DNA of 64,000 nucleotides from an uncultured Rhodocyclaceae bacterium (GTDB taxonomy: Bacteria > Pseudomonadota > Gammaproteobacteria > Burkholderiales > Rhodocyclaceae). The stretch spans positions 1-64,000 of the forward strand of contig CAKQRL010000006.1 in assembly GCA_934271525.1 (NCBI GenBank), given 5' to 3'. Numbering within the stretch: the first letter of the stretch is position 1; each line of letters opens with the position of its first letter. The translations under genes were made by a program, and so were the position numbers. Below are positions 45,601 through 52,122 of the stretch, piece by piece. The notes under the pieces are model-generated. The model worked only from the letters and a program-made list of their open reading frames with translations. It did not search any database and was not told the DNA's origin.

Positions 45601-47631
45601 ACCATCCGTAGTGGCAGCAAAAGAAGCAGGGGGCGTGCCGCCTGCAATAATGGTTGGTGTGGCACCCGGGGCGGCAGTTGCCGCTGCACCTGCGGGAGCT
45701 TGGCCAGCAAAGGCTTCAGAACCTGCCACGATAGAACCGGGACCAGCGATAATTGTGCCGCTTGTTGCTGTGCCACCTGTGCCTGCGCCAGCAGAATCGC
45801 CGCCCGCGCCACCACCGCCGGCAGAAGCCGCCGCGGCTTGTTTTGCTGCTTCCGCTTCGGTGGCTTGTTTTGCTGCTTCCGCCTTGGATTCGGCATCCAT
45901 AATGGCGGGTTTTAATTCTAATGTTTGTGCGGCAATTTGCACAGAAGGCGATAAGAACTGCGTTTGCACGTATTCGCGGTAAGCATCGTAACTTTCGGCA
46001 CCGTTTGAAATGGTGTCGATATATTGCCCTATCATGGAGAATTCATCGGCCACATGCTCAAAGTCTTGTGGATTAACGGCGTAACCAGATTCTTCAAATT
46101 TTTCACAGAATTGGGCGCAATCGTTAATTGCCCCTAATGCTTCGGGTTGCCCAAGCAATGCGAACACCCCGTTGATTTGGTGAAAAAGTGGGGCAAGTTT
46201 GGTCAAATCGTCTCGGTTGGACGGATCACGGAAGAAATTATCCAAAATTTGTTCGATTTGCGCCATATTGCTTTGAATTTCTTGCCCCAGCTGCGCCAAG
46301 AGCATTTTTTCTTGGGCTTGGCGTGTCATATCATCCAATACAGGCAAGTTGGCATCTTCCGGTGGTGGTTTGCCAGAGACACAACCCTGCAAGCGCCCGA
46401 CCATCAAATTGACTTGTTTGGTGAAGTCAACTCCCAAATAACGAAAGTTTTGCAAGGCATTGTGAAAGAGCAAAATTGCCGTTGCCACTTCCATGCCCAC
46501 GTCATCAGAGAAGTTTTGTTTGCTTGATTGCAACCATTTGGCAGTGGCGGATAACGCCTTACTCAATCGTTTTAAATCGGATTGCTTAACGGCTTCGGAA
46601 TTCTCAACAAGTTTTTTGCTTTCTTGCGCAAAGGTCGGTGCCAAATCGCGATTGCCCGCGCAGTATTTGTTCCAAATATTTTCTAGCGAATCAACCGTTT
46701 TGTTGAGTTCGTGCAGGCTATTTTCAGCCGCCATATCAAAGGTGGCTGTTTGTTCGCCAGTGGGGAATAGGGCAGATAAAAAATAGGTGTCTTGAACTTC
46801 CTTAATAATACTTTTTTTAGGTGTTTTAACCTGTGCGATTACGTAGAGCATATCGCTCATCAAACGCGTGGTTGAAAAATTTTTCCAGTCTAGTGGGGAT
46901 AAAATTTGCGCATCTACGCGTGAGCACAAACGGCGCGCAAAGTTGTCTTTGGCAACGGCTTCTTCCGATAATGTTTCAATAAAAGCTTGCGCCACCCACC
47001 AAAATGCACGCGAGCGTTGGGTGTTTTGCGCGGCCTCAACCAATGCCACGGATTTGGCCATATTCACGCGGTTTTCCTCATCCCCCTGACGAATCCAGTT
47101 GACGAGCGCTTGTTGAAAACGCGTGCGCACGCGGCGCAGTTGCGTGGGCGTTAATTCTTGCCCCATTTGTTTGCGTTCGGGAGGAAGAATTTCTAAATCA
47201 GGGAAAAAGAGATCGCTTTCCCGAACGGGATTTTTATTAAAAATCGCGTTGAGTTCGTAATAAGTTGGGAAAAAACGCAAGGGTTGATTGAGCTGACCCG
47301 CCGTCACGTCATCCAAATAAGTGTTGAGCTCGGCTAATGCCCTGCCTGCCAAGGTCAATGCACGTTCAACTTGTTCGTCTTCTAAAATTTGTTGCTTTTC
47401 AAAGGCGCGCAATAAGTTGTCCAATGTATTGCACATCACTGCCGCGCCTTCTAAATTCAGCATCACCAACGCGCCATAAGCGCGATGCAAACGCGGGCGC
47501 GAGTTTTGCAACAGCGCTATATTGTGCGTTTCATGGAAAGTGGTTAAGGCGTTGCGCGTTTCGTTGAGCTCAACGTTAATTTCCGTTTTAACCCAACCGA
47601 GCGGGCGGCTGTTGGTTTCCGTCGTCGTCAT
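36694..47631 (-). CDS. chpA: ChpA, giant hybrid CheA-type kinase of the type IV pilus chemosensory system
   Basis: The product is 3645 residues; P. aeruginosa ChpA is about 2470. In order: N-terminal helical/Hpt-like region (1-590); Ala/Ser/Pro-rich and Thr-rich linker (590-1450); Gly-rich linker (1450-1740); Hpt with CTHTLKGSGR (His1888); a second Gly-rich linker (2130-2640); Hpt RAAHTVAGAAG (His2710); Hpt LHTFKGNAR (His2917); CheA dimerisation; HATPase (MIRNSLSHGIESPRERRQLG, LSDDGKGMD, TSGRGVGMDVV); CheW (MYAIPSSMIAQVLEL); C-terminal receiver (VVDDSLTVRKITS, Asp3575 in VVLSDIEMPK). It should phosphorylate PilG and PilH and govern pilus-driven motility. The linkers contain four sets of in-frame tandem repeats, listed separately. 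Two dispersed-repeat copies are read in frame as ADFEKN...TVE. It follows pilJ by 12 bases; pilK, chpB and chpC are absent. Confidence 0.93.
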   Translation of the reverse strand: MTTTETNSRPLGWVKTEINVELNETRNALTTFHETHNIALLQNSRPRLHRAYGALVMLNLEGAAVMCNTLDNLLRAFEKQQILEDEQVERALTLAGRALAELNTYLDDVTAGQLNQPLRFFPTYYELNAIFNKNPVRESDLFFPDLEILPPERKQMGQELTPTQLRRVRTRFQQALVNWIRQGDEENRVNMAKSVALVEAAQNTQRSRAFWWVAQAFIETLSEEAVAKDNFARRLCSRVDAQILSPLDWKNFSTTRLMSDMLYVIAQVKTPKKSIIKEVQDTYFLSALFPTGEQTATFDMAAENSLHELNKTVDSLENIWNKYCAGNRDLAPTFAQESKKLVENSEAVKQSDLKRLSKALSATAKWLQSSKQNFSDDVGMEVATAILLFHNALQNFRYLGVDFTKQVNLMVGRLQGCVSGKPPPEDANLPVLDDMTRQAQEKMLLAQLGQEIQSNMAQIEQILDNFFRDPSNRDDLTKLAPLFHQINGVFALLGQPEALGAINDCAQFCEKFEESGYAVNPQDFEHVADEFSMIGQYIDTISNGAESYDAYREYVQTQFLSPSVQIAAQTLELKPAIMDAESKAEAAKQATEAEAAKQAAAASAGGGGAGGDSAGAGTGGTATSGTIIAGPGSIVAGSEAFAGQAPAGAAATAAPGATPTIIAGGTPPASFAATTDGQAIPGAPMAGAMAAPAGGGVAPAGLASAAGGSIPEIPQGVAPIMMMAPAGFAAPTEGATAEPSIGTVSTASAGGVGTAPASATSATTSETTTETSSTSAPGASSGGASAATAKADKGTDDGKTTSEAIESTNIQTKDDIHTGGTSISTNGSGVTEEVTEEITETSEFEDFIFGDGDAAATATEEISNSETATSSTTPTSAAPTLAPAAPAAPAASATPAPAPAVTPASPAAPAAEMQASTTAFAPSAPTTSPLTEISAASFATTAPTAPAAVATLTPSAETFAPATSSESFAASPAMATPSPTAAPSASTAPAAPAEFSPTASSFASPAFAQQPAMPGVAPQMTTPAEFSPTASSFTSPAFAQQPAMPGVAPQMTTPAEFSPTASSFTSPAFAQQPAMPGVAPQMATPAEFSPTASSFASPAFAPSAYGADPVAMSPQPTASAGAYSSSTPTSAGQESNIPGAPEMPFSTESSAAVGDIPGAPLSETTISSTSSATTAGRAGKPTAYETIETEELVDPTDFDAISAGATSSQAFSSDSTEASDSNNIPGAPLSRTVSGKTGRAGKAGSAPVTYEETLETEELVAPTDFDPIGATATSQEIMADSAESGDGIPGAPLSKNSARAAAGKAGASGRTSGAPAAYEETIKTEELVDPTDFDPIGATATSQGIMADSAESGDSIPGAPLSKSSTRAAADKAGASSRTGGAPAAYEETIETEELLEPAEFNIPSAPSITQTTTTESIPGAPLSESAAGARASTVSEAGKPSTYEEITETEELLEPNDFEDFLFGSGLTARAGGATSAGSGNATGVGESSGKSGVSVSGGGIAGFGGETAGEARISGSAGIGGIGGAGISGFSTDGTFSESSEKGEISGVGGIGGAGGGIAGFGGETAGEAGISGSAGIGGIGGAGISGFSTDGTFSESSEKGEISGVGGIGGAGGGIAGFGGEASGEGAVAGVGGIGGAGGAGIASFSGETAGEGGIAGSAGIGGIGGASGGIAGFGGEATGEGGIAGVGGGIGAGAGGRIAGFSTDGTFSESFISGKSPSADVGSSVGSSVGGVSAYGESANEMDIADAGVASSKAGKGKTTKGKTASKAAAEAGIPGTAFADVDEDLPLLDSVVEEPFATESLATTGGSADFEKNSALTVEDDDSFVEIVAPKRAVAPIKIDEELVGIFIDEARDVLENFKTEYRNLKKNPNNVEALTTIRRCTHTLKGSGRMVGLADLGDLAWTLEQTYNLWLKQNRPATPELLDLVRQEQETFETWIDALKAHRTPPDASALIALAEELRGENVLSQTQEEEKLTKKQRAKERSAKRKSAKEALATFDDLAAEAPNIEDLPESDATALPTHAEPEPVAATSAEPLEEIPNDLDFDFATQSMVIPPEEAQAFVAPDALLNMEEAKTAEKSGDGDMIAPFEFDANAAAAELLHKVASAEAAEKAEAESSDKASTLGVAGGQLAEVGETTGEGEIAGSAGAGGGIAGFSTDGTFSESSEKGGIDGGVDSAGIAGLSTDGTFSESSEKGRIGGVGGETSGEGEIAGSAGIAGIADADEIGTLSADGENSESVTLKKEEKPTKGKRGKKDRKTKKELAAEAKALKEAKKKKTTGAKIMEFADDGTIKEVSKNGESAGGIGGGAGGEIAGFSTDRTFSESSEKGEITGFDGEAADESGIAGVGGIGGAGAGITAFGGEAADEAGISDSANVGGIGSASGDGGAGDGIAGFGGEAADEAGISDSASVDGIGSASGGAAGGGIAGFGGEAADEAGISDSASVDGIGSASGGAAGGGIAGFGGEASGESGIAGVGGISGAGGIGGVAGSASEITSGVGGVAGSTSEIAGEIGGIGGVAGGKITDFDGESSSETGVAAIGGIGNSAISAGVATSEDGEISAGIAGGLATSATGIASGIGGIAESTDGEVSAGIAGGVVTSAGGVEGIGSVAGSVDGVADGIASSVVGDGQVLEGEVLPASQSVSQGVAQTASQSQPVEFEPISPELLEIFKEEVDEHLADIDAHLTAIENNPFLPSDFEITRAAHTVAGAAGTIGIMSIRHMGLALEHALLRRNATANPASTADIGVLREGFNGLQALFDELIERQAVPPAPQDLLDRLEATFPADELAPDAGLETQSESALATAATAETSATGSPLTTTPASPILAESAESQAAEIKADAPEKVAADLSAAQSAPKASLLPDIQDEIDEDLLPIFLEDSEETLEKISEEVRAWKANPKDEKHPATLARHLHTFKGNARMVGVMRLGEFTHMLESRVEECRKSGKVEPAFLNELAESVDILYAAVECLKKGKSLDSLVAPTHSADFEKNMPSTVENLASSAIPATTAPASPGVPAGAVSSFDHELAQQTLRVRADMVDRLVNEAGEIAIVRSRVEGEIRAIRSSVTDLTESLIRLRRQARNIEMEAERQIQAVHVSQQNESKKEFDPLELDRYTQFQELTRFLAESVSDVATIHQNLLKSIDDATAALVEQSRMNRSLQQDLMNVRMMPFSTQAERLHRLVRQTCRALNKQASLDITGGEIELDRSVLDKMMAPLEHMIRNSLSHGIESPRERRQLGKPDIGEIRIKLTQESNEIILSLSDDGKGMDPAQLRAKAIEKGFLDPKAEVDERHIFEFIFQPGFSTSKEVTQTSGRGVGMDVVKTEIGALGGRVETSSTMNKGTTFRLYLPLTLAVTQTLMVHAAGKMYAIPSSMIAQVLELKNDQITQATSQKFWVWKDESYEFHFLPRLLGDANAMPEPRRLHWVLLLRSGQRRIAVQVDDLQGTQEVVVKNIGAQVARVVGIAGATVLGDGRIVLILNPIALANRPSAPIIRLEEVIPELASVTTAYEPDHPKEEATKCIMVVDDSLTVRKITSRMLERNGYEVLLAKDGLEALEKLNSAERLPDVVLSDIEMPKMDGFDLLKNIRDTERLKHLPVIMITSRTADKHRNFALKTGANEYLGKPYNEEHLLELLKTYTSKP
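38631..38664. repeat. Single CCACGGTMAAC-type copy inside chpA (site 1)
   Basis: CCACGGTCGAC, CGGCAT, ATTTTTTTCAAAA. In the chpA frame it encodes SADFEKNMPSTVENL, near residues 2988-3002. Confidence 0.85.
40231..40560 (-). repeat. 102-bp tandem repeat in chpA (Gly-rich block 2)
   Basis: Three near-identical 102-bp units and a diverged fourth start at about 40231, 40333, 40435 and 40540. They encode 34-residue units including GFGGEAADEAGISDSASVDG. The period is a multiple of three, so gain or loss keeps the frame. Confidence 0.85.
42160..42190. repeat. Single CCACGGTMAAC-type copy inside chpA (site 2)
   Basis: CCACGGTCAAC, GCGGA, ATTTTTTTCAAAA. In the chpA frame it encodes SADFEKNSALTVEDD, closely similar to site 1 although about 1170 residues away. 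Confidence 0.88.
42778..43130 (-). repeat. 174-bp tandem repeat in chpA (Gly-rich block 1)
   Basis: Two nearly perfect 174-bp units start at 42778 and 42952, encoding 58 residues each, including GFSTDGTFSESSEKGEISG. More diverged Gly-rich copies extend left to about 42510. Confidence 0.85.
43250..44110 (-). repeat. About 204-bp repeat in chpA (EETIETEEL units)
   Basis: Five units, the best two 204 bp apart (43624 and 43828), encode AYEETIETEELVDPTDFDPI, then MADSAESGD and IPGAPLSK. Flanking units are diverged. The motif resembles SEFEDFIFGDG elsewhere in the same linker. Confidence 0.8.
44330..44665 (-). repeat. 93-bp tandem repeat in chpA
   Basis: Four units with starts at 44365, 44458, 44551 and 44644 have an exact 93-bp period. 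Each encodes 31 residues including TPAEFSPTASSF and SPAFAQQPAMPGVAPQ. Confidence 0.9.
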
Positions 47632-47642
47632 GGTGGTATACC

Positions 47643-49706
47643 CTAATCAACTTTAAAGCCCGAGACGGAGTCTCTTAATTCTGATGCCAAGCCAGAGAGT
47701 TCATTCACCGCTTGAGAAGCGCGAGTCGTGCCTTCGGTGGCTTGTTCGGTCACTTCTAAAATCTCATTCATTTGGTTGGCGACGCGAGTAGCCGATTCTG
47801 ATTGATCGCGCGTGGCTTTGGAGATATTGCCGATCAAATGCGCAAGCTGCGCTGATACCTGTCCGATTTCCGCCAAGGCTTGCCCGGCTGCATCCGACAA
47901 ACGCGCCCCTTCAACCACGCCTTGTGTGGATTGTTCCATGGCAGTGACAGCGTTTTGAGTATCCGCCTGAATAGTCTTTACAATATTGGAAATTTGTTTG
48001 GTTGCCTCGCCCGAGCGTTCCGCCAAGCGTTGCACTTCCTCGGCAACCACGCTAAAACCGCGCCCAGCATCGCCTGCACTTGCCGCTTGAATAGCGGCGT
48101 TTAAGGCTAGGACGTTGGTTTGTTCGGTAATGTCGGAAATTAATTCCACAATTTCGCCGATTTCCTGTGAGCTTTCGCCCAAGCGTTTAATTCTTTTTGA
48201 GGTTTCTTGAATTTGGTTGCGAATTTCGGTCATCCCTTTGATGGAATCCTGCACGGCATCAGTTCCTTTTTCTGCCGCGCGCAATGATTGATTTGCCACT
48301 TCCACGGAGCGATTGGCGTGGTCGGACACCTTAATCATTGATGATGCCATTTTTTTAACCGACTCTCCCGCTTCTTTTAATTCTATTGATTGTTTTTGTG
48401 AAATCTCTAATAAGCGCGCGGAGTTGTTGTTGGCAATAGCCGTGGAATCGGTAAGTTTTTCCGTGGCTTCGTTGATGTGGCGAACCAAAGTGCGCAATTC
48501 TTCCACGGTGTAGTTGATGGCATCTGCAATGGCACCGGTCATATCTTCTGAAACGGTGGCTGTAACAGTCAAATCACCGTTTGCCAAATCGTCCAATTCA
48601 CCCATCAAACGCAAAATGGCATCTTGGGTTTTTTGGTTTTCTTCTGCCACGCGAGAGCTTGATTCTTCTGCTTCCTGCGCACGGCGGGAATTGTCCATAA
48701 AGTAGGAATAAATCAACAAAGCCAAAAGTGCGATGGCAGCGGCGGAAAGCACAAACATAAAGACCACATAAAGCGCTCCCCCGCCCAACTGCGCTTGGAA
48801 GGCGGCGGATAGTTCTTCCACGTTTTTAAGCAAAGTTTCGCTATCGTTGGTGATGCGCGTACCTGCTTGTTTGGCCAAATGCAAGGGTTGCATATCGCCC
48901 AAAATGGCATCCACTGGTGTGCGGATTTCTTTAAATAAAGAGTCTAAAACTTGCAGCTGCCGCAGGCTTGCCGCATCTTGCGTGCCGCCTAATCCTTCGC
49001 TGGGAGAACCTTTTTGAATTTTTTGCAGAGTTTCCCTAAAAGCGAGCGTATCTTTACCCAAGGTATAAGCTACTTCGGGGTCTAATTCGTGGCTTACCCG
49101 CAACTTTAAGGCATTTTTAATCATCCGTTGGGAAAGCATGGAAAGATTTGCGACTGCATTGATTTCGCGATTCCCTGAGCCTGCTTGCAGTTTGGTTTTG
49201 GTTAAGGTTTCACTCTCTTTCAAGGCTTCTGTGCTGTATTTTTCAATGGTATCCACGCTGTTGGATAAACTCTCCAACTTATCGCGGCTGTTCATCACGA
49301 GTGATGCGTCTTTTTCAACCTTTGACCATTGCGTGGATAAGGCTTCCAAGGGCACTAAGAAGTTTTCGTCAGCGGGTGGTACGTTGATGCCATCCACATT
49401 GCCACCGTAACGCAAAGCACTTAAATATGTGCCAAAACGCGTTTGAGAATCTTTTAATTGGTTAAAAGCGTTGGCATTGCCTTGCACAGCAAGGGATGAG
49501 GCTTTTGCTAATCGTTGAGAGAGCATACGCATTTCCCCCAACGCGCTTGCATAAGCGGCGTTGTCGGAAGAACTTTGCAAGTGGCGCACGACCAAAATAC
49601 TGATAAGTATCAATAACACCACAAAGATGGTCGCAAAAACGGGCATACGGCGCGTTAACATTTCTTTATGTTGTCCGTTGCGTGCGATGCGGATTCTTTT
49701 AGCCAT
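47643..49706 (-). CDS. pilJ: PilJ, methyl-accepting chemoreceptor of the Pil-Chp system
   Basis: The product is 687 residues from ATG 49706 (CAGGGAGAAAC upstream). It has a Lys/Arg-rich start, a first membrane helix (MPVFATIFVVLLILISILVV), a periplasmic PilJ domain (two copies of a helical module with MRMLSQRLAKASS and NLSMLSQRMIKNAL), a second helix (LYVVFMFVLSAAAIALLALL), then HAMP-like and signalling domains with the tip EQTNVLALNAAIQAASAGDA. It senses pilus-related signals and controls ChpA. Length is close to the 682 residues of P. aeruginosa. Confidence 0.95.
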   Translation of the reverse strand: MAKRIRIARNGQHKEMLTRRMPVFATIFVVLLILISILVVRHLQSSSDNAAYASALGEMRMLSQRLAKASSLAVQGNANAFNQLKDSQTRFGTYLSALRYGGNVDGINVPPADENFLVPLEALSTQWSKVEKDASLVMNSRDKLESLSNSVDTIEKYSTEALKESETLTKTKLQAGSGNREINAVANLSMLSQRMIKNALKLRVSHELDPEVAYTLGKDTLAFRETLQKIQKGSPSEGLGGTQDAASLRQLQVLDSLFKEIRTPVDAILGDMQPLHLAKQAGTRITNDSETLLKNVEELSAAFQAQLGGGALYVVFMFVLSAAAIALLALLIYSYFMDNSRRAQEAEESSSRVAEENQKTQDAILRLMGELDDLANGDLTVTATVSEDMTGAIADAINYTVEELRTLVRHINEATEKLTDSTAIANNNSARLLEISQKQSIELKEAGESVKKMASSMIKVSDHANRSVEVANQSLRAAEKGTDAVQDSIKGMTEIRNQIQETSKRIKRLGESSQEIGEIVELISDITEQTNVLALNAAIQAASAGDAGRGFSVVAEEVQRLAERSGEATKQISNIVKTIQADTQNAVTAMEQSTQGVVEGARLSDAAGQALAEIGQVSAQLAHLIGNISKATRDQSESATRVANQMNEILEVTEQATEGTTRASQAVNELSGLASELRDSVSGFKVD

Positions 49707-49729
49707 TATGTTTCTCCCTGAGTACCCGT

Positions 49730-50254
49730 TTAGGCACTGATATTCATAAATTGTTTGTCGTTTAATAAATTTGAAACCGATAATTGATGCCACTGCGCAC
49801 CGGTTTCATCGGTTAATAATTGTGTGTCCCAAGCTGCTTCATTTTGGTTTTTTTGTTTGAGTTTAAAGTCTTCTGGGTTTTTTAAACCCAACAAACGATT
49901 GACCAAAAGAGCTGTATTGTTGCCATAACGCGCTCCAATCAAAAGCAAGCGCGCTTGCGAGGTTCTTGGCACAGGATTACCGCCGCCTAATACTGAAAAA
50001 TCCGTTACGGCATACAAATTCCCGCGAATATTTGTTAAACCCAGAAACCACGGCAGAGTTAAAGGCACGGGCAAAATCACCGTTTCGGTTGTGATTTGCA
50101 CAATTTCGCCACTGTCGGTCAAATCCACAAGCCAACGCTTGCGGTTGGTTTCAAAGCCCAACCACGTGGCGCCGCGAATCCCCGCAGCGGCTTCGTTCAG
50201 GCGACCAGCCAAGTAGGCTTGAAAATCGTGCAGGCTAATTTTTCTTTTTGCCAT
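49730..50254 (-). CDS. pilI: PilI, CheW-like adaptor
   Basis: The 174-residue product is one CheW domain (WLVDLTDSGEIVQI, PVPLTLPWFLGLTNIRGNLY, AVTDFSVLGGGNPV, ARLLLIGARYGNNTALLVNR). PilI couples PilJ to ChpA. Spacing to pilJ is 23 bases and to pilH 12 bases on the other side. pilK, normally between pilJ and chpA, is missing from the cluster. Confidence 0.93.
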   Translation of the reverse strand: MAKRKISLHDFQAYLAGRLNEAAAGIRGATWLGFETNRKRWLVDLTDSGEIVQITTETVILPVPLTLPWFLGLTNIRGNLYAVTDFSVLGGGNPVPRTSQARLLLIGARYGNNTALLVNRLLGLKNPEDFKLKQKNQNEAAWDTQLLTDETGAQWHQLSVSNLLNDKQFMNISA

Positions 50255-50266
50255 TGTTTTGTCGCT

Positions 50267-50926
50267 TTACTTGGAGTTGGGGGTAGATTTAGATGTTGCA
50301 ACACGCGTATCTGGTGTAATAGTGCGCATTGCAGGCTGAACGGGGCGTTGTTGCGCCGCTTGGGGTTGTTGCGAGCGAACTTGTTGCGAGGCAACTTGAT
50401 TCGGTGCAATAGGTTGTGCCGCAGGGCGCATGGCGGGTTGAACAGGGCGCCCTGCAGGTGTTGTCGAAGGTTTTGATGCGGTAGAAGGTGCGGCAGGTTT
50501 AGTTGGCGTGGTTGTTGATGCAGGCGTTGTGGGTTTTGCAACCGCCGCAGGGGTTGGTATTTTGCCGCCAATCGCCGCGATATGTTGTAATAATTCTTGG
50601 GCTTTGACAGGTTTGACCAAATAATCAGATGCCCCTTGACGAATCCCCCAAATTTTGTCGGTTTCTTGACCTTTGGAGGTGCAGACAATAATAGGAATAT
50701 CTTTGGTTTCAACCGTTTTTTTCAAGGTGCGTGTGGCTTGGTAACCGTTCATTCCGGGCATTACCACGTCCATCACGATTAAATCCGGATGCATGGTTTT
50801 GGCTTTTGCAATGCCTTCTTCTGCGTTTTCGGCTGTGATTACCTGATAACCCGCCTTGGATAAAATATCCACTGTCATAAAACGTTCAGTTGGCGAATCA
50901 TCCACCACCAGAATTGTTTTTACCAT
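50267..50926 (-). CDS. pilH: PilH response regulator with a long Pro/Ala/Gln tail
   Basis: Residues 1-121 are a single receiver domain (TILVVDDSPTERFMTVDILS, DLIVMDVVMPGMNGYQATRT, PIIVCTSKGQETDKIWGIRQ, GASDYLVKPV). PilH modulates pilus retraction signalling from ChpA. Normal PilH ends there (about 121 residues). This one continues for about 95 residues rich in Pro, Ala, Thr and Gln, containing RPVQPAMR twice, with no predicted fold. No output domain is present. Confidence 0.9.
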   Translation of the reverse strand: MVKTILVVDDSPTERFMTVDILSKAGYQVITAENAEEGIAKAKTMHPDLIVMDVVMPGMNGYQATRTLKKTVETKDIPIIVCTSKGQETDKIWGIRQGASDYLVKPVKAQELLQHIAAIGGKIPTPAAVAKPTTPASTTTPTKPAAPSTASKPSTTPAGRPVQPAMRPAAQPIAPNQVASQQVRSQQPQAAQQRPVQPAMRTITPDTRVATSKSTPNSK

Positions 50927-50948
50927 TTAAATTCTCCATCTTCATCTA

Positions 50949-51368
50949 TTAGGCTTGCGCGGCTGGTTGTTCTTTACTGGGCGCATAGGATTGCACAGCC
51001 TCCAAAAAACTATCTTTGGTAAAAGGTTTGGTTAAATATTCGTTGGAACCCACCATTCTGCCGCGCGCGCGGTCAAATAAGCCATCTTTGGATGAAAGCA
51101 TAATCACAGGCGTGGTTTTAAAACGCGGATTTTTCTTAATCAACGCACAGGTTTGGTAACCGTCCAAACGCGGCATCATAATGTCGCAAAACACCACATC
51201 GGGTTGGTAATCCACGATTTTTGCCAAGGCATCAAAACCGTCTTCTGCCAAAATCACTTGGCAACCGGCCTTCACCAAAAACATTTCCGCACTGCGCCGA
51301 ATGGTGTTGGAATCATCAATCACCATCACACGCAGACCTTGTAAACCTGATAAATCTACTGCCACCAT
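50949..51368 (-). CDS. pilG: PilG response regulator
   Basis: The 139-residue single receiver domain starts at ATG 51368 (CGGAGAGA upstream). It has VMVIDDSNTIRRSAEMFLVK, phospho-Asp in VVFCDIMMPRLDGYQTCALI, PVIMLSSKDGLFDRARGRMV and GSNEYLTKPFTKD. PilG promotes pilus extension and cAMP signalling in Pseudomonas. It is the first gene of pilGHIJ-chpA, divergent from the cytochrome c' gene across about 236 bases. Confidence 0.95.
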   Translation of the reverse strand: MVAVDLSGLQGLRVMVIDDSNTIRRSAEMFLVKAGCQVILAEDGFDALAKIVDYQPDVVFCDIMMPRLDGYQTCALIKKNPRFKTTPVIMLSSKDGLFDRARGRMVGSNEYLTKPFTKDSFLEAVQSYAPSKEQPAAQA

Positions 51369-51535
51369 TCTCTCCGCTGTTCGCTTCACCTTTCAGGCGA
51401 TGTTTGTTAGTTTGCCTACTTTTAAGTCAGTTGTTAAGTAGTTTTTCATTATTTTTTGGCTTTTTGAAAATAAAAAAAGCACGAGCGCCATTCTAAATGT
51501 TTTTTGAGTGTTTTACAAAGCACTTACAAAAAAAT

Positions 51536-51559
51536 GCCACAATGTTGCAAAAGTGTGGC
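51536..51559. promoter_or_regulatory. Inverted repeat in the pilG / cytochrome c' intergenic region
   Basis: GCCACA (51536-51541) and TGTGGC (51554-51559) are perfect complements around 12 bases, followed by TAAAAT at 51560. This could be an operator or a leader hairpin for the cytochrome gene. I see no clear -35 at the right spacing. The rest of 51369-51604 holds no gene. Confidence 0.3.
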
Positions 51560-51604
51560 TAAAATGCGCCCTGCTCTTAAACTCACAGCTTGAAAGGAAT
51601 GTTT

Positions 51605-52057
51605 ATGAAAAAGACCACAGCCGCCGTGCTGTTTGCCGTTTTAGCCAGCGCCGCTTCTGCGCAAACTTACTCAGCAGAAGATGCCATCAAATGGCGCCAA
51701 TCCGCCTACCAAATTTTAAGTTGGAATATGGCGCGTTTGGATCAAAATTTGAACGCCGCGCAATTTAATCAGGATGACGCCATCAAAGCCGCCAACACCA
51801 TTGCCGCCATTGCCAATTCAGGCATGGGGCAGTTGTATTTTGCAGGGTCTGACAAAAGCGACAAAATCAAAACCAACGTGCGCCCGGAAATGTTTACTGA
51901 TGCCCAAGGTGCTGCCAAAGCCGCAATGAATTTTGCCGAGCAAGCAAATGCCTTGCAACAAGTTGCACAATCGGGAGATGTTGCCGCCATCAAAACGCAA
52001 GTGGGCAAATTAGGCGGCACTTGCAAAGGTTGCCACGACAACTTCAAAAAGAAATAA
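51605..52057 (+). CDS. Cytochrome c' (periplasmic)
   Basis: The 150-residue product has a signal peptide (MKKTTAAVLFAVLASAASAQ) and a four-helix bundle (IKWRQSAYQILSWNMARLDQ, FTDAQGAAKAAMNFAEQANA) with the C-terminal haem motif GTCKGCHDNFK (CxxCH). Cytochromes c' bind NO and help resist nitrosative stress. ATG 51605 follows AAAGGAATG. It is followed by a strong terminator, and the next gene encodes its common partner, cytochrome b561. Confidence 0.93.
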   Translation: MKKTTAAVLFAVLASAASAQTYSAEDAIKWRQSAYQILSWNMARLDQNLNAAQFNQDDAIKAANTIAAIANSGMGQLYFAGSDKSDKIKTNVRPEMFTDAQGAAKAAMNFAEQANALQQVAQSGDVAAIKTQVGKLGGTCKGCHDNFKKK

Positions 52058-52078
52058 CCCTTTTTGTTTTTTGAACCA

Positions 52079-52110
52079 AACGCCCAAACTTTGCCTTGGG
52101 CGTTTTTTTT
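52079..52110 (+). terminator. Intrinsic terminator after the cytochrome c' gene
   Basis: AACGCCCAA and TTGGGCGTT pair around ACTTTGCC and are followed directly by a run of eight T: a classical rho-independent terminator. It is one of the few here not built from the dispersed repeat. Confidence 0.85.
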
Positions 52111-52122
52111 AAGGTGTAAAAA

